DNA of 64,000 nt from Haliclona indistincta (taxonomy: Eukaryota > Porifera > Demospongiae > Haplosclerida > Chalinidae): the NCBI GenBank assembly GCA_964017065.1, contig OZ024786.1, positions 13,073,469 through 13,137,468 of the forward strand, written 5' to 3'. Numbering within the stretch: the first letter of the stretch is position 1; the number at the start of each line of letters is the position of its first letter. Position numbers and translations under genes: made by a program. Below are positions 34,898 through 46,119 of the stretch, piece after piece. Under the pieces are notes generated by a model that worked only from the letters and a program-made list of their open reading frames with translations, was not told the DNA's origin and searched no databases.

Positions 34898-35899
34898 ATG
34901 GCTACTAAACTAGTCTGTCTACTGATCAGCTCTTACCTGCTGTTGGCTGGTGACTATCATGTAGTGAGTGGGTTCACTCCAGTCACCTACTCTTCTCAGA
35001 GCTCTACTGCAGAATGTGGTCAGAGTGACCTTCTACAAGATCACCAGTTGATGGAAGCACTCAGCATGATCCATCAGGAGCTAGGTCCTCCAGGATGCAA
35101 CCCTCCTCGAAACAGATCTTGTCAGGACATTCTCCACTGCTTCCCATCAGCTCCCTCAGGCTACAATGAGATACGTGTTCCCAATGGCTCACTAGTACAG
35201 GTCTACTGTGACATGAAGGGGACCAACTGTGGAGGACAAGGAGGCTGGATGAGAGTGGCCCATGTTAATATGTCACAGGATGGTGCCAGTTGCCCCCAAG
35301 GACTGACAAAGAAGAACATGTCAGGACTGACTGTCTGTGGACAGAATGCTACTGGTTGTCAAGGAACATTGTTCTCTGCACTAGGTCTCAGCTACTCACG
35401 AGTGTGCGGCAAGTTACAAGGATATCAGTTATCCCAACCAGGTGCATTTCGTTCTTATAATCTTAGCACTTCTCTTGGTCCTACTGATCCGTATGTTGAT
35501 GGAGCATCTATCACATACGATCATACTGCTGTGCCCAAGCACATTTGGACATATGCTACTGGATCAGAAGCACAATCATCTGATCAAAGCTCATGCCCTT
35601 GCAATACTGGTAGTACTGCTCTGGTCCCTCCATACATTGGCAGTGACTACTACTGTGAGTCTGGTTTGGATCTTCCCATTGCTGATTTTGGTAATTTCTA
35701 TTACTTTGATATTCTGTGGGATGGGCAAAGCTGCGTATTGAATGAAGAACCATGCTGTTCCCACTCCAACACGCCCTGGTTTACCAAGACACTCAGTGAG
35801 ACCACCACAGAGGATATTCAGCTGAGACTATGCATGAATCAAACACTTTATGGTGGCGAGGAAACTTTACTGCAGTTGATTTCACTGTTCGTGTACTGA
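34898..35899 (+). CDS. Secreted fibrinogen-related protein (333 aa)
   Basis: The start ATGGCTACTAAACTA at 34898 gives a good signal peptide (LVCLLISSYLLLAG), better than an upstream start at 34838. After a short linker comes a fibrinogen-C-type N-terminal subdomain: SCQDILHCFPSAPSGYNEI, a VYCDMKG strand and GGWMRVAHVNMS. A Cys-rich region follows, with the pairs CPQG, VCG, CQG, VCGKL, CPC and EPCC, and the domain ends LRLCMNQTLYGGEETLLQLI. Several N-glycosylation sites are present. The classical fibrinogen polymerisation pocket is not evident. Related single-exon proteins are, to my recollection, characteristic of sponges and act as secreted lectin- or adhesion-like proteins. It sits alone on the plus strand within the minus-strand array. 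Confidence 0.8.
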   Translation: MATKLVCLLISSYLLLAGDYHVVSGFTPVTYSSQSSTAECGQSDLLQDHQLMEALSMIHQELGPPGCNPPRNRSCQDILHCFPSAPSGYNEIRVPNGSLVQVYCDMKGTNCGGQGGWMRVAHVNMSQDGASCPQGLTKKNMSGLTVCGQNATGCQGTLFSALGLSYSRVCGKLQGYQLSQPGAFRSYNLSTSLGPTDPYVDGASITYDHTAVPKHIWTYATGSEAQSSDQSSCPCNTGSTALVPPYIGSDYYCESGLDLPIADFGNFYYFDILWDGQSCVLNEEPCCSHSNTPWFTKTLSETTTEDIQLRLCMNQTLYGGEETLLQLISLFVY

Positions 35900-36628
35900 A
35901 TGCTTTTCCAGAAGTTGTAGTAGTTATAAAATGTGTTTTTATTGCTCGAAAAACATAATTATAATCGCCATTCTCATTCACCTACTTGTACATCCGAATC
36001 TGAATAATCATCTGCTAGTCTTTGGTCGCATTCCGTGCATTATAGTAATCTAACCAGCCAAAATTACCCTTGGTCATTAATTATTTTTACCAACCATAAT
36101 CCAATTCGGTCAACCAAAGAATGGGCGGACTCTATGATAGGCAGCAAGACTATGTACACATAAGGCCTAAGGTTAACCACTCTATAATTTTAGACAAATT
36201 CTTTGAAGAAAGAACATTTCCACACAAAAATTCATGAATGGCAACTTAAAGTTTTTTCAACTCTGATTTTCCTTTTCTCGCTCTGATCTGTAATAAAATG
36301 ACATAAGTGGGGTAAGCAAGCAAAGTTGTTTAGACGATAATGTATATGAGCATCCTGAAGTTATAATCGTCAAGGAGCTTTCTTTTATTGAATGGAAGAC
36401 CATACTTCAGATTTCCCGCCATGCTGTATGCAAGAGCCTAAATTTTATTCTTTGATTTCGCTAGATGTTAAAAGTCTCCTGCGATATTTTAGTACCCCAT
36501 TAGATCAAAAATTATTAGCATTTACAGTAGTACAACTCAAATACTACACTACACACATAACAGCTAGTCTGTGAAAGTCCATACACATTGTAGGCTTGTT
36601 TCAAGCATTGTGCTTCTTTTCTTCTTCA
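35900..36628. other. Spacer between fibrinogen-related gene and A5
   Basis: Convergent 3' flanks; AT-rich, no gene or repeat that I can support. Confidence 0.4.
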
Positions 36629-37684
36629 CTAGTACGTGTTAATGTTACGTGGTGGTTCGTTTTGTTCATCGTAGTTAGGAGGCAGCTGCACGTATTGAAG
36701 AGTGCGAGGAAGAAGTTTCTCTTGTTGTGTCTTTGACATACAGCGATACACCATCAGCAGTACTATGACAGTGATGACCACTATCAGCACAAGAATCTTG
36801 ATAACTAACCACGCTATTGGTGCATTTGCTCCGGTGCATTGAAATATAGGAACGTTGTTTGTCACCAGATACAATCCAAACCCAGCCAAAGGAACAATCG
36901 TGCCGAAGTTCGAAGCAACGCAACTGGCGTTGGCGTTGCAATTTCCACAATACTGAATGTTCATTGTGTAGTAGAGAATGAACATGTACGTAAGAACGAA
37001 CAAGCCCCATAGCACCCAAAATCCTACTTGATATATAGCGCAATCTGTAACATAATATGTCATGATGGTGAACAATGCGTCAAATTCTACCAGCAGAGTC
37101 AAAGATTCAGCAGCAAGAATCCACTCTGGTACCAACTGGAGTTTGGCTTCTGTGGTTTGATGTTCTTTGGCTAGATTAGACTGGTAGTACTTGGATATGA
37201 AGAACGGAATAAACCGATAAATCACCACTACCATGCCTAGTAGAATAGGCTGGGCTAGTAGGATTGACTCCTGGCAAGTTCTTTCACATTGGTCGTGGGT
37301 TAGAGCTACTTGAGGTAAGTTTCTACCCACATAATACGTTAGTCCACCGATGAGGTATGCTATATCGACTAACCAGGATACTCTAAAGTATTCACAAACT
37401 CTTGTCATGTTGCGGAACACGATGTAGACGATTGCTGTGATAAAAAAGACAACTCCGAAAAAAACGAAGAATACCAAAATAGCAATAAATTCTTGTTTTA
37501 GAGTCTCTCGGACATGTATTCCAATTTCAAAGTTGATGGAAAATATCGCTGAGAAGACAAGGCTCCACAGAAGAGCTATCAGCTTGATATAGCTGCTCTT
37601 GAATGTCTGTGGTTGAATCTTGAGTACCTGCATACCAGCACATGTTGAAGTCAATTTATCTAAAGATTTAGTACAACTTGCCAT
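36629..37684 (-). CDS. Array member A5: intact, probable GC-AG intron or read-through start
   Basis: ATG (37682-37684) is followed by GCAAGT, the consensus of the rare GC donor class, in place of the GT seen in all other members. The acceptor GGTATGCAG is at 37628. Unusually, the 54-nt intron is also open and in frame (MASCTKSLDKLTSTCAGMQ), so unspliced RNA would encode 351 residues and spliced RNA about 333. The body has the family core, with an enlarged loop (LTHDQCERTCQES) before segment 4, LAKEHQTTEAKLQLVPEW, CGNCNANASC, and CMSKTQQEKLLP followed by a divergent tail (YVQLPPNYDEQNEPP) that keeps a YxxL motif (YVQL). Undamaged. Confidence 0.8.
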   Translation of the reverse strand: MASCTKSLDKLTSTCAGMQVLKIQPQTFKSSYIKLIALLWSLVFSAIFSINFEIGIHVRETLKQEFIAILVFFVFFGVVFFITAIVYIVFRNMTRVCEYFRVSWLVDIAYLIGGLTYYVGRNLPQVALTHDQCERTCQESILLAQPILLGMVVVIYRFIPFFISKYYQSNLAKEHQTTEAKLQLVPEWILAAESLTLLVEFDALFTIMTYYVTDCAIYQVGFWVLWGLFVLTYMFILYYTMNIQYCGNCNANASCVASNFGTIVPLAGFGLYLVTNNVPIFQCTGANAPIAWLVIKILVLIVVITVIVLLMVYRCMSKTQQEKLLPRTLQYVQLPPNYDEQNEPPRNINTY

Positions 37685-37838
37685 ATTTAGACTCTCTGAT
37701 TTTGCCTCTGAGATTGCTACTTTGGGCTATCCTAAAACAGTTCAGGTGATTTATAAAATAGTGGTGAGTGATCTGATTGGTCAATTCAAGGAAGGGTTAA
37801 ATTTGAACAATGACTCATTGTTCTGGACTATTGCAGCT

Positions 37839-38028
37839 GTATAACCAAATTCACTTTTGATCTGTTAGTCCCATTTGTGATAGCCAAACCTCACATACAG
37901 TTGTCATTATTCTTGTGGTTTTGTTTCAATGTTGTATAACCAAATTCACTTTTGACCATTAGTCCCATTCATGATAGCCACACCTCACATACAGCTGCTT
38001 TTACTCTTGTGGTTTAGTTTCACTAGAT
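37839..38028. repeat. 95-bp unit repeated twice
   Basis: Two adjacent copies begin TATAACCAAATTCACTTTTGA, include TAGTCCCATT and CCTCACATACAG, and end CTTGTGGTTT. They differ by a few substitutions. Located 5' of A5. Confidence 0.8.
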
Positions 38029-38089
38029 ATGGATAATTTAATTTTAATACTACACAAGGGAAGGGCTGCGTAGTGGGATGAACCTATTA

Positions 38090-38205
38090 CCATGTTTACA
38101 CATAGCATTCTGGATGGAGACAGACTGATTTGGTTCGGACTCGTTGGCGGTGTAAACGTTAACCAAATCGAACCGAACTGAGCTGATTTGGTCTACTTTT
38201 GATTT
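38090..38205. repeat. Short palindromic, possibly Harbinger-derived, repeat
   Basis: Inverted motifs GTTTACAC / GTGTAAAC and GATTTGGTTCG / CGAACCGAA lie close together. They resemble the subterminal motifs of Harbinger-type elements, but no target duplication can be defined. Confidence 0.3.
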
Positions 38206-38233
38206 CCTCAATTCATCAAACTGGATCACTTAA

Positions 38234-38857
38234 GGGTGCAGAGTCACGCCCCCGCATGTATTTTTGGCTGCATGGTAGCTATGGGATTGTATCTCAGAAA
38301 CTACTGCTGATATTCCAAGAAACCAAAGGCCTATGCTATAAGACTGGCGAAGGCTGTACACATTGCAAACTATGAGCGCTGAAAGTGGCAGACGGAAACG
38401 TGATGGGCACATATAGATACAACGCTTAGACTAACAAAACTTCCCGTTCACTCAGGAAGTAGAACTTCAGATTGTGCATATATACGTACTTTGACGAGGC
38501 GAAGACAATAACAGAGAGCTTTTTCGTGTATTGTGCTTGAAAGTGCAATTTTGAGCTGCTTACCTTGTGGTTTTCCTACTCAGAGGGCGACTTTTGTTAA
38601 AAAAGTCTCTGTCTCACTTACATTTATCAGGTCTTTATCAGGTCACTAATAGTCATTATATCCAAGTTTGGGTCTATTCTGAAGACAGAGTTTTATTGAG
38701 GAATGTATTGTTCGTGATCTTGGCTGACTACTGTCAATTATTCTTATTCTTACAGTGCTTGTACAAACAGTGAATATCATTTGTGTTGTTGTAACAACTA
38801 ACAATGTCCAACTTGTATATTCCAGAATAAGTTGATGGTTGTTAGTGCCTGCATCCT
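38234..38857. mobile_element. Putative piggyBac-like MITE (about 620 bp)
   Basis: GGGTGCAG at the left and CTGCATCC at the right (one mismatch as inverted repeat) are each flanked by TTAA (38230-38233 and 38858-38861). The left end also resembles the 7001 element (GGGTGC). Short TIR, no ORF, so moderate confidence. Bases 38862-39397 hold nothing recognised. Confidence 0.4.
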
Positions 38858-39397
38858 TAAGATCGATTCCACGTTCTGTGAGAGCAAAGTTCGAACCGTG
38901 ATCAAACTGGATCGTGTGCGTCTTGCACATATGCACGCTATAGCTAAGTGACCAAGGCTACCCACGGCCTACTTAAAAAATGTAAGTGATGTCACAAATG
39001 TTATTAATTCGTTCACACGTCTGCATCAAGTATTAAAGTAATTTCGAAACGCGTGTCTTTTGGAGTTGCCATTTGCATTTTACACCACAACTACAGTCAA
39101 GTCTAAACTTTTAGGTGTGGCTACCGATAGCTTGGTCCTATGTTGTTAGTTTGAACGTGTCACAGGCTAGTCACTGGATCGATTTCAGTCTCGCGCTAAG
39201 TTGATCTTGTCGCGGTCATCTTGTCGTTTGAACACGGTATCAGTAAGGGTCAAAATGAGGCCAGTCATTTATGTGTACGTCATTTCGTAAATTCCCATGC
39301 ATTCGAATTCATGGGACAACTCCTACCATACATAAGGAAAGTCTTGAGATCAAGAGTAAAGTGTGCATGTCACTGTATGCAAATTTCAATGTTGACA

Positions 39398-40389
39398 TTA
39401 ATCAATGTTGACAGTTTCAAGTGGAAGATCATGTTCATCAGGTTCAGGATGCAAGTGTTGGTAGAGAGCGCGAGGAAGAAGTTTCTTTTGTCGTGTCCTT
39501 GACATACAGCGATACACCAGCAGCAGTACTATGACAGTGATGACCACTATCAGCACAGGTAATTCTAGGACTATTGACGTCACCACTGCATGTTCTCCAG
39601 AACAGAGGTCCAGAATTGAACTGTTAATCAGCAAGTAGATGCTAAAGGCAGCCAAAAGAACAACTGAAATTATGTTCGAAATGACACAGCTGCAATTAAC
39701 ATTGCATTTACTACACCGATTATTTAGCGTGTAGAACAAAACGAACATGTACAATAGAATGAAGAAAGCCCACAGCACCCATGCTCCTATAATTCGTCCA
39801 TCCGATTCACAAAAACTATCAGAATTGGTCATGTTTATGGTCAAGTTAAATGAATGTATCATGACGGTGTACCACGCGTCAAAGTCCACAAACAGTGTCA
39901 AAGATTCAGCAGCAAGAATCCACTTTGGTACCAACTGGAGTTTGGCTTCTGTGGTTTGATGTTCTTTAGACTGGTAGTACTTGGATATGAAGAACGAAAT
40001 GAACCAATAAACGATTATTGCTGTGCCTAGTGAAACAGCTTTTAGTAATGGTGTTGGAAAGTTTATGCCCACATAGTACAATAGTCCAGCGACCATGTAT
40101 GCTAGATCGACTAGCCAGATCACTTTTAAGCATTTGACGTTTTCTTTCGCATTACGAATCAAGATGTAGGTGATTGCTATGGAAAGGTAAACAGCTCCAA
40201 GGATGAACACAACAAGGGAAGGATTTCTTGCACCAAAAGGGATTGCTGTCACAAACTGGACAAGGCTGCACAGTAGGACTATCAGCTTGATATAGCTTCT
40301 TTTGAGTGTCTGAGACTGAATATTAACTACCTGTACAATGAAGATACAAAGACAGCTAACACTGTTTGTAGTGTGTAGTTACTTACCAT
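39398..40389 (-). CDS. Array member A6: intact, 9-nt deletion in the core motif
   Basis: ATG (40387-40389) then intron (donor GTAAGT, acceptor TTGTACAG), exon 2 40330-39398. The N-terminus is variant (VVNIQSQTLKRSYIKL). The motif reads YYQSKEHQTTEAKLQLVPKW: residues NLA before KEHQ are deleted and the Glu of PEW is Lys. The loop CSKCNVNCSC has an altered Cys pattern. The tail has TRQKKLLPRALYQHLHPEP. The frame is open throughout, about 311 residues. The 5' flank is shared with A7 (see 40400-40720), so A6 and A7 are a recent tandem pair. Confidence 0.78.
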
Positions 40390-40730
40390 TCTTCTTAATC
40401 TCCACTGCTGGTTGCTTGAAATGTTGAGCAACTGTCTATACAATGTCTTAAAGCGACACAGACATCAACGGAATGGTGGAATGTAAACGTATTTGTTTAT
40501 ACAGAATGTAGTCAACCATTCTAAGTAAACAACATTAAACGCCTCTACATTATAGAGGTGTGGCAATACATGTCTTGAAAGTGTACTGACCTAGCCATGC
40601 ATAGTGTTGCTTGCCGAACATATAATATGTATTGGTCTGGAGCTTTTCAAGAATTATATAGTCACTATAAGTTGTAAAATAGAAAAAACTATTCTATTCA
40701 TGCATTACACTGGATGATCAGTGCTGGAAT
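40390..40730. repeat. Duplicated 5' flank of A6 (matches 42248-42560)
   Basis: Shared blocks include CTCCACTGCTGGTTGCTTGAAATGTT, AACGxAATGGTGGAATGTA and CTGACCTAGCCATGCATAGTG. The same order occurs upstream of A7, showing that gene and promoter were duplicated together. Confidence 0.75.
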
Positions 40731-40794
40731 ACAGAAGCCATAACTTGCTAACATTCTTTGTCATCAGCGAGCTAGACTAGAATAGTCGGACTGC

Positions 40795-40915
40795 CTACAC
40801 ACATACCAGGAAACATGGTAGTGTACCAGGAAGTGTAGGCAGTGTAGTGTACCAATGTAGTGTACCAGGAAATGTACGAAGAAACATGGTATGTGTGTGT
40901 TTTTCACATACCAGG
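40795..40915. repeat. Short degenerate iteration of AGTGTACCAGGAA
   Basis: Four or five imperfect copies of a motif around AGTGTACCAGGAA occur in tandem, closely followed by a stray partial unit of the 58-bp minisatellite type (CACCTGTGCACTA near 41022-41035). No gene up to 41250. Confidence 0.5.
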
Positions 40916-41250
40916 TAATATGTTGTAACACAATGTATCTGCTGGTAGTGAACCTGCACTGGGCAGGTACCATCGCTTATTCTAAAACTCATACAGAAAA
41001 AATGACTATGTATGTCTCCACACCTGTGCACTATAGCAGGCTCAGGACTAATGCTGATTGTGCCTCTCACTGAAGTTATGTTATTCTGACGTAAACACTC
41101 TCATTGCTCCCTAGCAGATAGCTAGGCAGCCTCCAGAATTGTCATTGGGCAGTTTGCCAATGGTGATTTGAACAATAATGTACAGTAAGTTGAATATAGA
41201 AAATACAAGCAGTAAATGTTATGATTATCTGAATACATTGTCTCTGTATG

Positions 41251-42247
41251 CTAATTATCGTCATTCTCGGTTTCAAGGGGTAGTTCCTGTTCGTCAGGTT
41301 CAGGATGCAAGTGTTGGTAGAGAGCACGAGGAAGAAGTTTCTCTTGTCGTGTCTTTGACAGACAGCGATACACCAGCAGCAGTACTATGACAGTGACGAC
41401 CACTATCAGCACAAGAATCCTCATGATTATATCGACTAGTACTGTATTCGGTCTAAAACAGAGAAGCATATTTGAATTGTTAGTCAGCAAGTACAGTACA
41501 TGCCAAAGGCAGCCAAAAGAACAATTGCACTGAAGTTTGAACCAACACAGCTGATATTAACATTGCATTTTCCACAAATACTGAATATTCATTGTGTAGT
41601 ACAAATTAACAAGTACGTAAGAACGAACAAGGCCCATAACAACCATGCTTCTATAATTTTTGTTTGCCATAAATTACAAGAAATTTCGATGTCTGTGCTT
41701 AAGAAATACAAGTTTACTACGATTGTGTACCATGCGTCAAATTCCACCAGCAGTGTCAAAGATTCAGCAGCAAGAATCCACTCTGGTACCAACTGGAGTT
41801 TGGCTTCTGTGGTTTGATGTTCTTTGGCTAGATTAGACTGGTAGTACTTGGATATGAAGAACGGAATAAGACGATAAATCATTATTGCTGTGCCTAGTAA
41901 AACATATTCCAGTACTTGTGTCGGAGAGTTTTTGCCCACATAGTACAATAGTCCGCCAATAAAGTATGCTATGTCAACTAACCCGGTCACCTTTAAGCAG
42001 TTATTCGCATTACGATACATTATGTAGGCAATTGCTGTTATCAGATAGATAACTCCAAAAATGGTGAAGACAATGATAGACGGACTTTTTGCACCTGGGA
42101 ATGTTGTCACGAAAGCAATAAGGCTGCAAAGTAGGACTATCAGCTTGATGTAGCTGCTCTTGAATGTCTGTGGCTGAATCTTGAGTACCTGTACAATAAT
42201 TATACAAAGACGGTTGACACTGTTTGTAGTATTCGGCTACTCACCAT
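41251..42247 (-). pseudogene. Array member A7: multi-indel pseudogene
   Basis: Exon 1 ATG (42245-42247) and donor GTGAGT, acceptor TTGTACAG and exon 2 start (42188) are preserved. The frame is open from 42188 through LAKEHQTTEAKLQLVPEW to about 41620. It is then broken by a one-base loss near 41610, an extra base near 41578 and a 5-bp duplication (GTACA) near 41503. The final membrane segment and tail (TRQEKLLPRALYQHLHPEPDEQELPLETEN) survive in frame at 41251-41490. Three frame breaks make loss of function likely. Confidence 0.8.
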
Positions 42248-42560
42248 TCTTCTTAATCTCCACTGCTGGTTGCTTGAAATGTTAAACAACTGGCTATACA
42301 TTGTCTTATAGCGACGCAGACATCAACGTAATGGTGGAATGTATTTGTTTGTGCTGAGTGCATTCGACCATTCTATCACAAGTAAACAACATAAAAAGCC
42401 TTTACATTATAGAGTTGTGACAATTTCAGTCTTGAAAGTGTACTGACCTAGCCATGCATAGTGTTGTGTACCGAACATATGCATTGCTCTGCTCAAGCAT
42501 TATATTTTCTCACTATAAGTTGTGAAATAGGCAATAAACTATTCTATTCATGCATTACAC
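42248..42560. repeat. Duplicated 5' flank of A7 (matches 40390-40730)
   Basis: Counterpart of the A6 flank. It differs by substitutions and small gaps only. Confidence 0.75.
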
Positions 42561-42774
42561 TGGATGATTAGTGCTGGAATACACAGAAGTAAAATTCTCA
42601 AGCCATAACTTGCTGGACAACTAGCACAGATTATAGTGAGCAGCCTGGTACCATTTGCCTCTAATGTTTTCCACTGCTTGAGAATGATAACACATGACAG
42701 CGCTTTGTGTGTCAATGGATTTATGGATACGACTGTTGAGACCACAGCTATGTACTCATGCTAGTCAACCATTC

Positions 42775-43790
42775 TGTTGTAGCCAGTGATGCTGTAACCA
42801 TTCTTAAACAACAGTTGCTCATGATCAACAAGCTGTGCTAGCAAGATATAAAAGTGCTCTACTCAAGCCAAGGATATTCTCAAGGGCATTACTAATCATT
42901 TTTCAGTAATTTTTCCAGTCACAAGTTACCTTGGATAAATTGTAACTTGGTGTATTGGTGTTTCAATGTATTCATCGATGTAGCTAAACTGAAAATAAAC
43001 AATGCATTGCACTAGCGACGTATGACTTGAAGTTTACTAAACTAGCTATCTATACACCTAGTCAAGATTATTGGTTATTGTATATTGACTGCCTATGGGG
43101 CATACTAATGTGTTTTGGTTGTACTTACAGTAGAGGACAATGGAAATTAGACATCTCATTGCCGTTCTACGGTCGTTGTTTTAAACTATTTGTTATAACC
43201 ATTAAACACGATGGTTCTCGGCTCATAGGACGCAGGTGTAGATCCTTTAACGACAACACACTTCTCCTTAGGATGTAGAAACCGAGTAATGACTGTCAGC
43301 ACAGTGCATAATAGTTCTTAAGACATGAGTGACTATTTTCTCAATTGGTCGCATAACATTGCTTAATTGATCGATGAACAGCGCCTGTCACAAGAGAAAA
43401 AGATCGTCGGTTCTTTATTCCTTGTACCGCTCAAGCTTCAGGCACTCAAAAATTATCTGTTGCTGCTGTCAACTAAGCGACCACTTCAGAATGCAGAAGA
43501 CGTTTGGGATGATAAGCTGGAAACCATTACAACATGCACATGTGTCTCTTGACAAAATCTGCACTGTCAAATATCTTCCTCGCATTCTCTTTCGGCTTAC
43601 ACGCGATGCTGTAACCATTTTTAAACAATAATTACTCAACATGTTGTGCTAGCAAGGTATAAAAATGTTCTGCTGTAAGTCAGGATGTTCTCAAGGACAC
43701 GACAGATCGTTTTTTGATATTTTACTCAAGTCACAAGTTACTGTGGATAAATTGTAACTTGATGTATTGACGTATGTACAGAAGCAACAC
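42775..43790. repeat. Pair of ~185-bp direct repeats
   Basis: The segment 42775-42965 (GATGCTGTAACCATT ... TTGTAACTTGGTGTATTG) recurs at 43605-43785 with about 80% similarity by eye. Between them is 640 bp with no recognised gene. Together they fill most of the A7-A8 spacer. Confidence 0.65.
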
Positions 43791-43980
43791 TAGATGCATG
43801 GTGTACTAAACATTACCGCATCTGTGTATTCAACATTTTTATGATGAATCACTAAGACTTATTGTAAAAAAAGATTGTTTTGCACACAGCAACACACTAA
43901 CTTTCAATTCTCAACTACTCTACTGTACACAGCACATTGTGCATGGTTTTTGTATTGAGTACATGCAAACATAGTTCACT

Positions 43981-44994
43981 TTAAGGTGATGGAAGTTCTT
44001 CCTCGCCATCAGTGATGGATTCCAATGGTTGATAGTCAGGGTGCAAGTGTTGGTAGAGAGCGCGAGGAAGAAGTTTATCTTGTTGTGTCTTTGACATAAA
44101 GCGATACTTCAGCAGCAGTACTAAGACAGTAAAGACCACTATCAGCACATAAACCTTGAAGATTATTAGTCCAATATAACCACCAAAGTAGCCAATTAGT
44201 AAATTATTGCCTGCCAGTAAATGCACACCAAAAGCAACTATAAGAACAATTGCACCGAGATTCGAAACAACACAACTGGTGTTAACATTGCATTTTCCAC
44301 AATACTGAATGTTCACTGTGTAGTACAGAATGAACATGTAAATAAGCACGAACAAGGCCCATAGCACAAACGATTCTATCACTATACTTGTTAAGTGATT
44401 GAGATTAAAATTTTGATGTAAAGAATTTGCTATGACAGTGTACCATGCGTCGAATTCCACAAACAATGTCATAGATTCAGCAGCAAGAATCCACTCTGGT
44501 ACCAACTGGAGTTTGGCTTCTGTGGTTTGATGTTCTTTGGCTAGATTAGACTGGTAGTACTTGGATATGACGAATGGAATAAACCGATACAACACCACTG
44601 CCATGCCTAGTAGAATAGGCTGTGCTTCTGTCATTGGCAAGTTTATGCCCACATAGTAGAATAGTCCAGCAATGAGGTATGCTATATCAACTAACCAGAC
44701 CACTTTTAAGCATTTGCAGTCTTTTCTCACATCACGAATCAGTATGTAGGCGATTACTGCTGTCAGGTAGCCAACTCCATGTATAGCAAATTCAGATATA
44801 AATGTATCTCTTACCTGGGTACTAGGTACCACTACACCGACAGTGCAAATTCTTATCACCGAGAAGAAAAGGCTGAACATAAGTGCTATCAGCTTGATGT
44901 AGCTGCCCTTGATTGTCTGTGGCTGAATCTTGAGTGCCTGCAATATACACAAAAGAGTTGACATACTTGTTCAGTATAAGTAACAACTAACCAT
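43981..44994 (-). CDS. Array member A8: intact 319-aa multi-pass membrane protein
   Basis: ATG (44992-44994) then intron (donor GTTAGT, acceptor ATATTGCAG), exon 2 44937-43981, open throughout. It starts ALKIQPQTIKGSYIKL and keeps DCKCLKVVWLVDIAYL, LAKEHQTTEAKLQLVPEW, CGKCNVNTSC and a KTQQDKLLPRALYQHLHP tail, ending in an acidic stretch (DGEEELPSP). The last membrane segment is variant (VLIVVFTVLVLLLKY). A CACGTGA E-box and a TATA-like TATTATAAGACAGTGCAC lie 70-110 bp upstream of the ATG, as in A3 and A4. Confidence 0.85.
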
Positions 44995-46119
44995 GGTTTT
45001 AGAGTCTGCTATTGCCTCCACAATAGAAAGATGGGTGGGAGGTGGGATGTATTTGACCGACAGTGCACTGTCTTATAATATTTATACAGAGATTTGCATC
45101 ACGTGAATTATTTTGGGAGGTATACACCAAACAGGATGTATGATTGTAATTATACAGCCAACTGTAGTTGGTACTAAGAACATTGCTGTTGGTTAGGCTT
45201 CCTACAAGATATTGTTTCTATATTAAGATTTCATCATTATAAGCCAGTTAGTCTTATTTTCGCATAATTTAAATTTCACGGATTTTGCGAATTAGCGAAA
45301 TTAACATTGGACTTAAATTTTTGGTGTGCTGCTTTAGCCATTATTTTATAGCTATTTCCATGTTACGCTCTTAATGAAATTTAGGAAATGTAATTATCGT
45401 TTGCGAAAGTAATACGCTCTACAATAATGACTAAAAAATGTATGGTTAAGTATTTCTACAGTGTTTCTGTTGAACCTATATGTTAACAAAATTAAAAATA
45501 ACATGGACAAAGCCAGACTGAACGACTAGCACGGACAAATACCGCTAGCACAGAGAGTGACCACTCGTTTATTTACCGCATCTAATAATTGCATTAGAAA
45601 CGCTCAAATACTTTTTAGGAGGTATAAATGCCTCCGCCATTCTGAGTTCAGGTGAGCTAGCATTGAGTTCAGCAGCAATGTGTTTTGCTGATAATCTTTC
45701 GACTTTTTTCCTCATTTAGTCTTGCTCCTAAGCTTTCTTGTCTTGTTTTCTACGCTCCTGTACATCCCCTTGTCTTCTTCCCATTTATTTAGTTTTTTTT
45801 TCTCCCTCATAACCGAAAACACTAATTCAACGTTAGAAACTGAACACCAGTTGTGTAATCAGTGGATTGTGCACGATTCGTCCAATCCATGAATTCCTCG
45901 CACGTGGATCCATGCTTTGAGCAGAGCAATCCACGAAATGTCCCAATTCATGGATTTTATGTACACTATTATAACCAAGCTACACCAATATAAATATAAA
46001 TGAAGCTATACTTATAAAGATATGTAAATTTAGCTGAATCGCAATCACTCTCAAGTTTCATCACCTCTAGATCTGCTACTATACTGCTATACATGCATGC
46101 TCATAATGAGTGCAGTACT
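44995..46119. other. Spacer A8-A9, partly duplicated at 59970-60240
   Basis: Bases 45820-46120, the 3' flank of A9, match 59970-60240, the 3' flank of A11. Shared features include AACTGAACACCAGTTG, GTGCACGATTCGT, several ATCCATG/CATGGAT palindromes and CATGCATGCTCATAATGAGTG. The rest is AT-rich with no gene. Confidence 0.6.
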
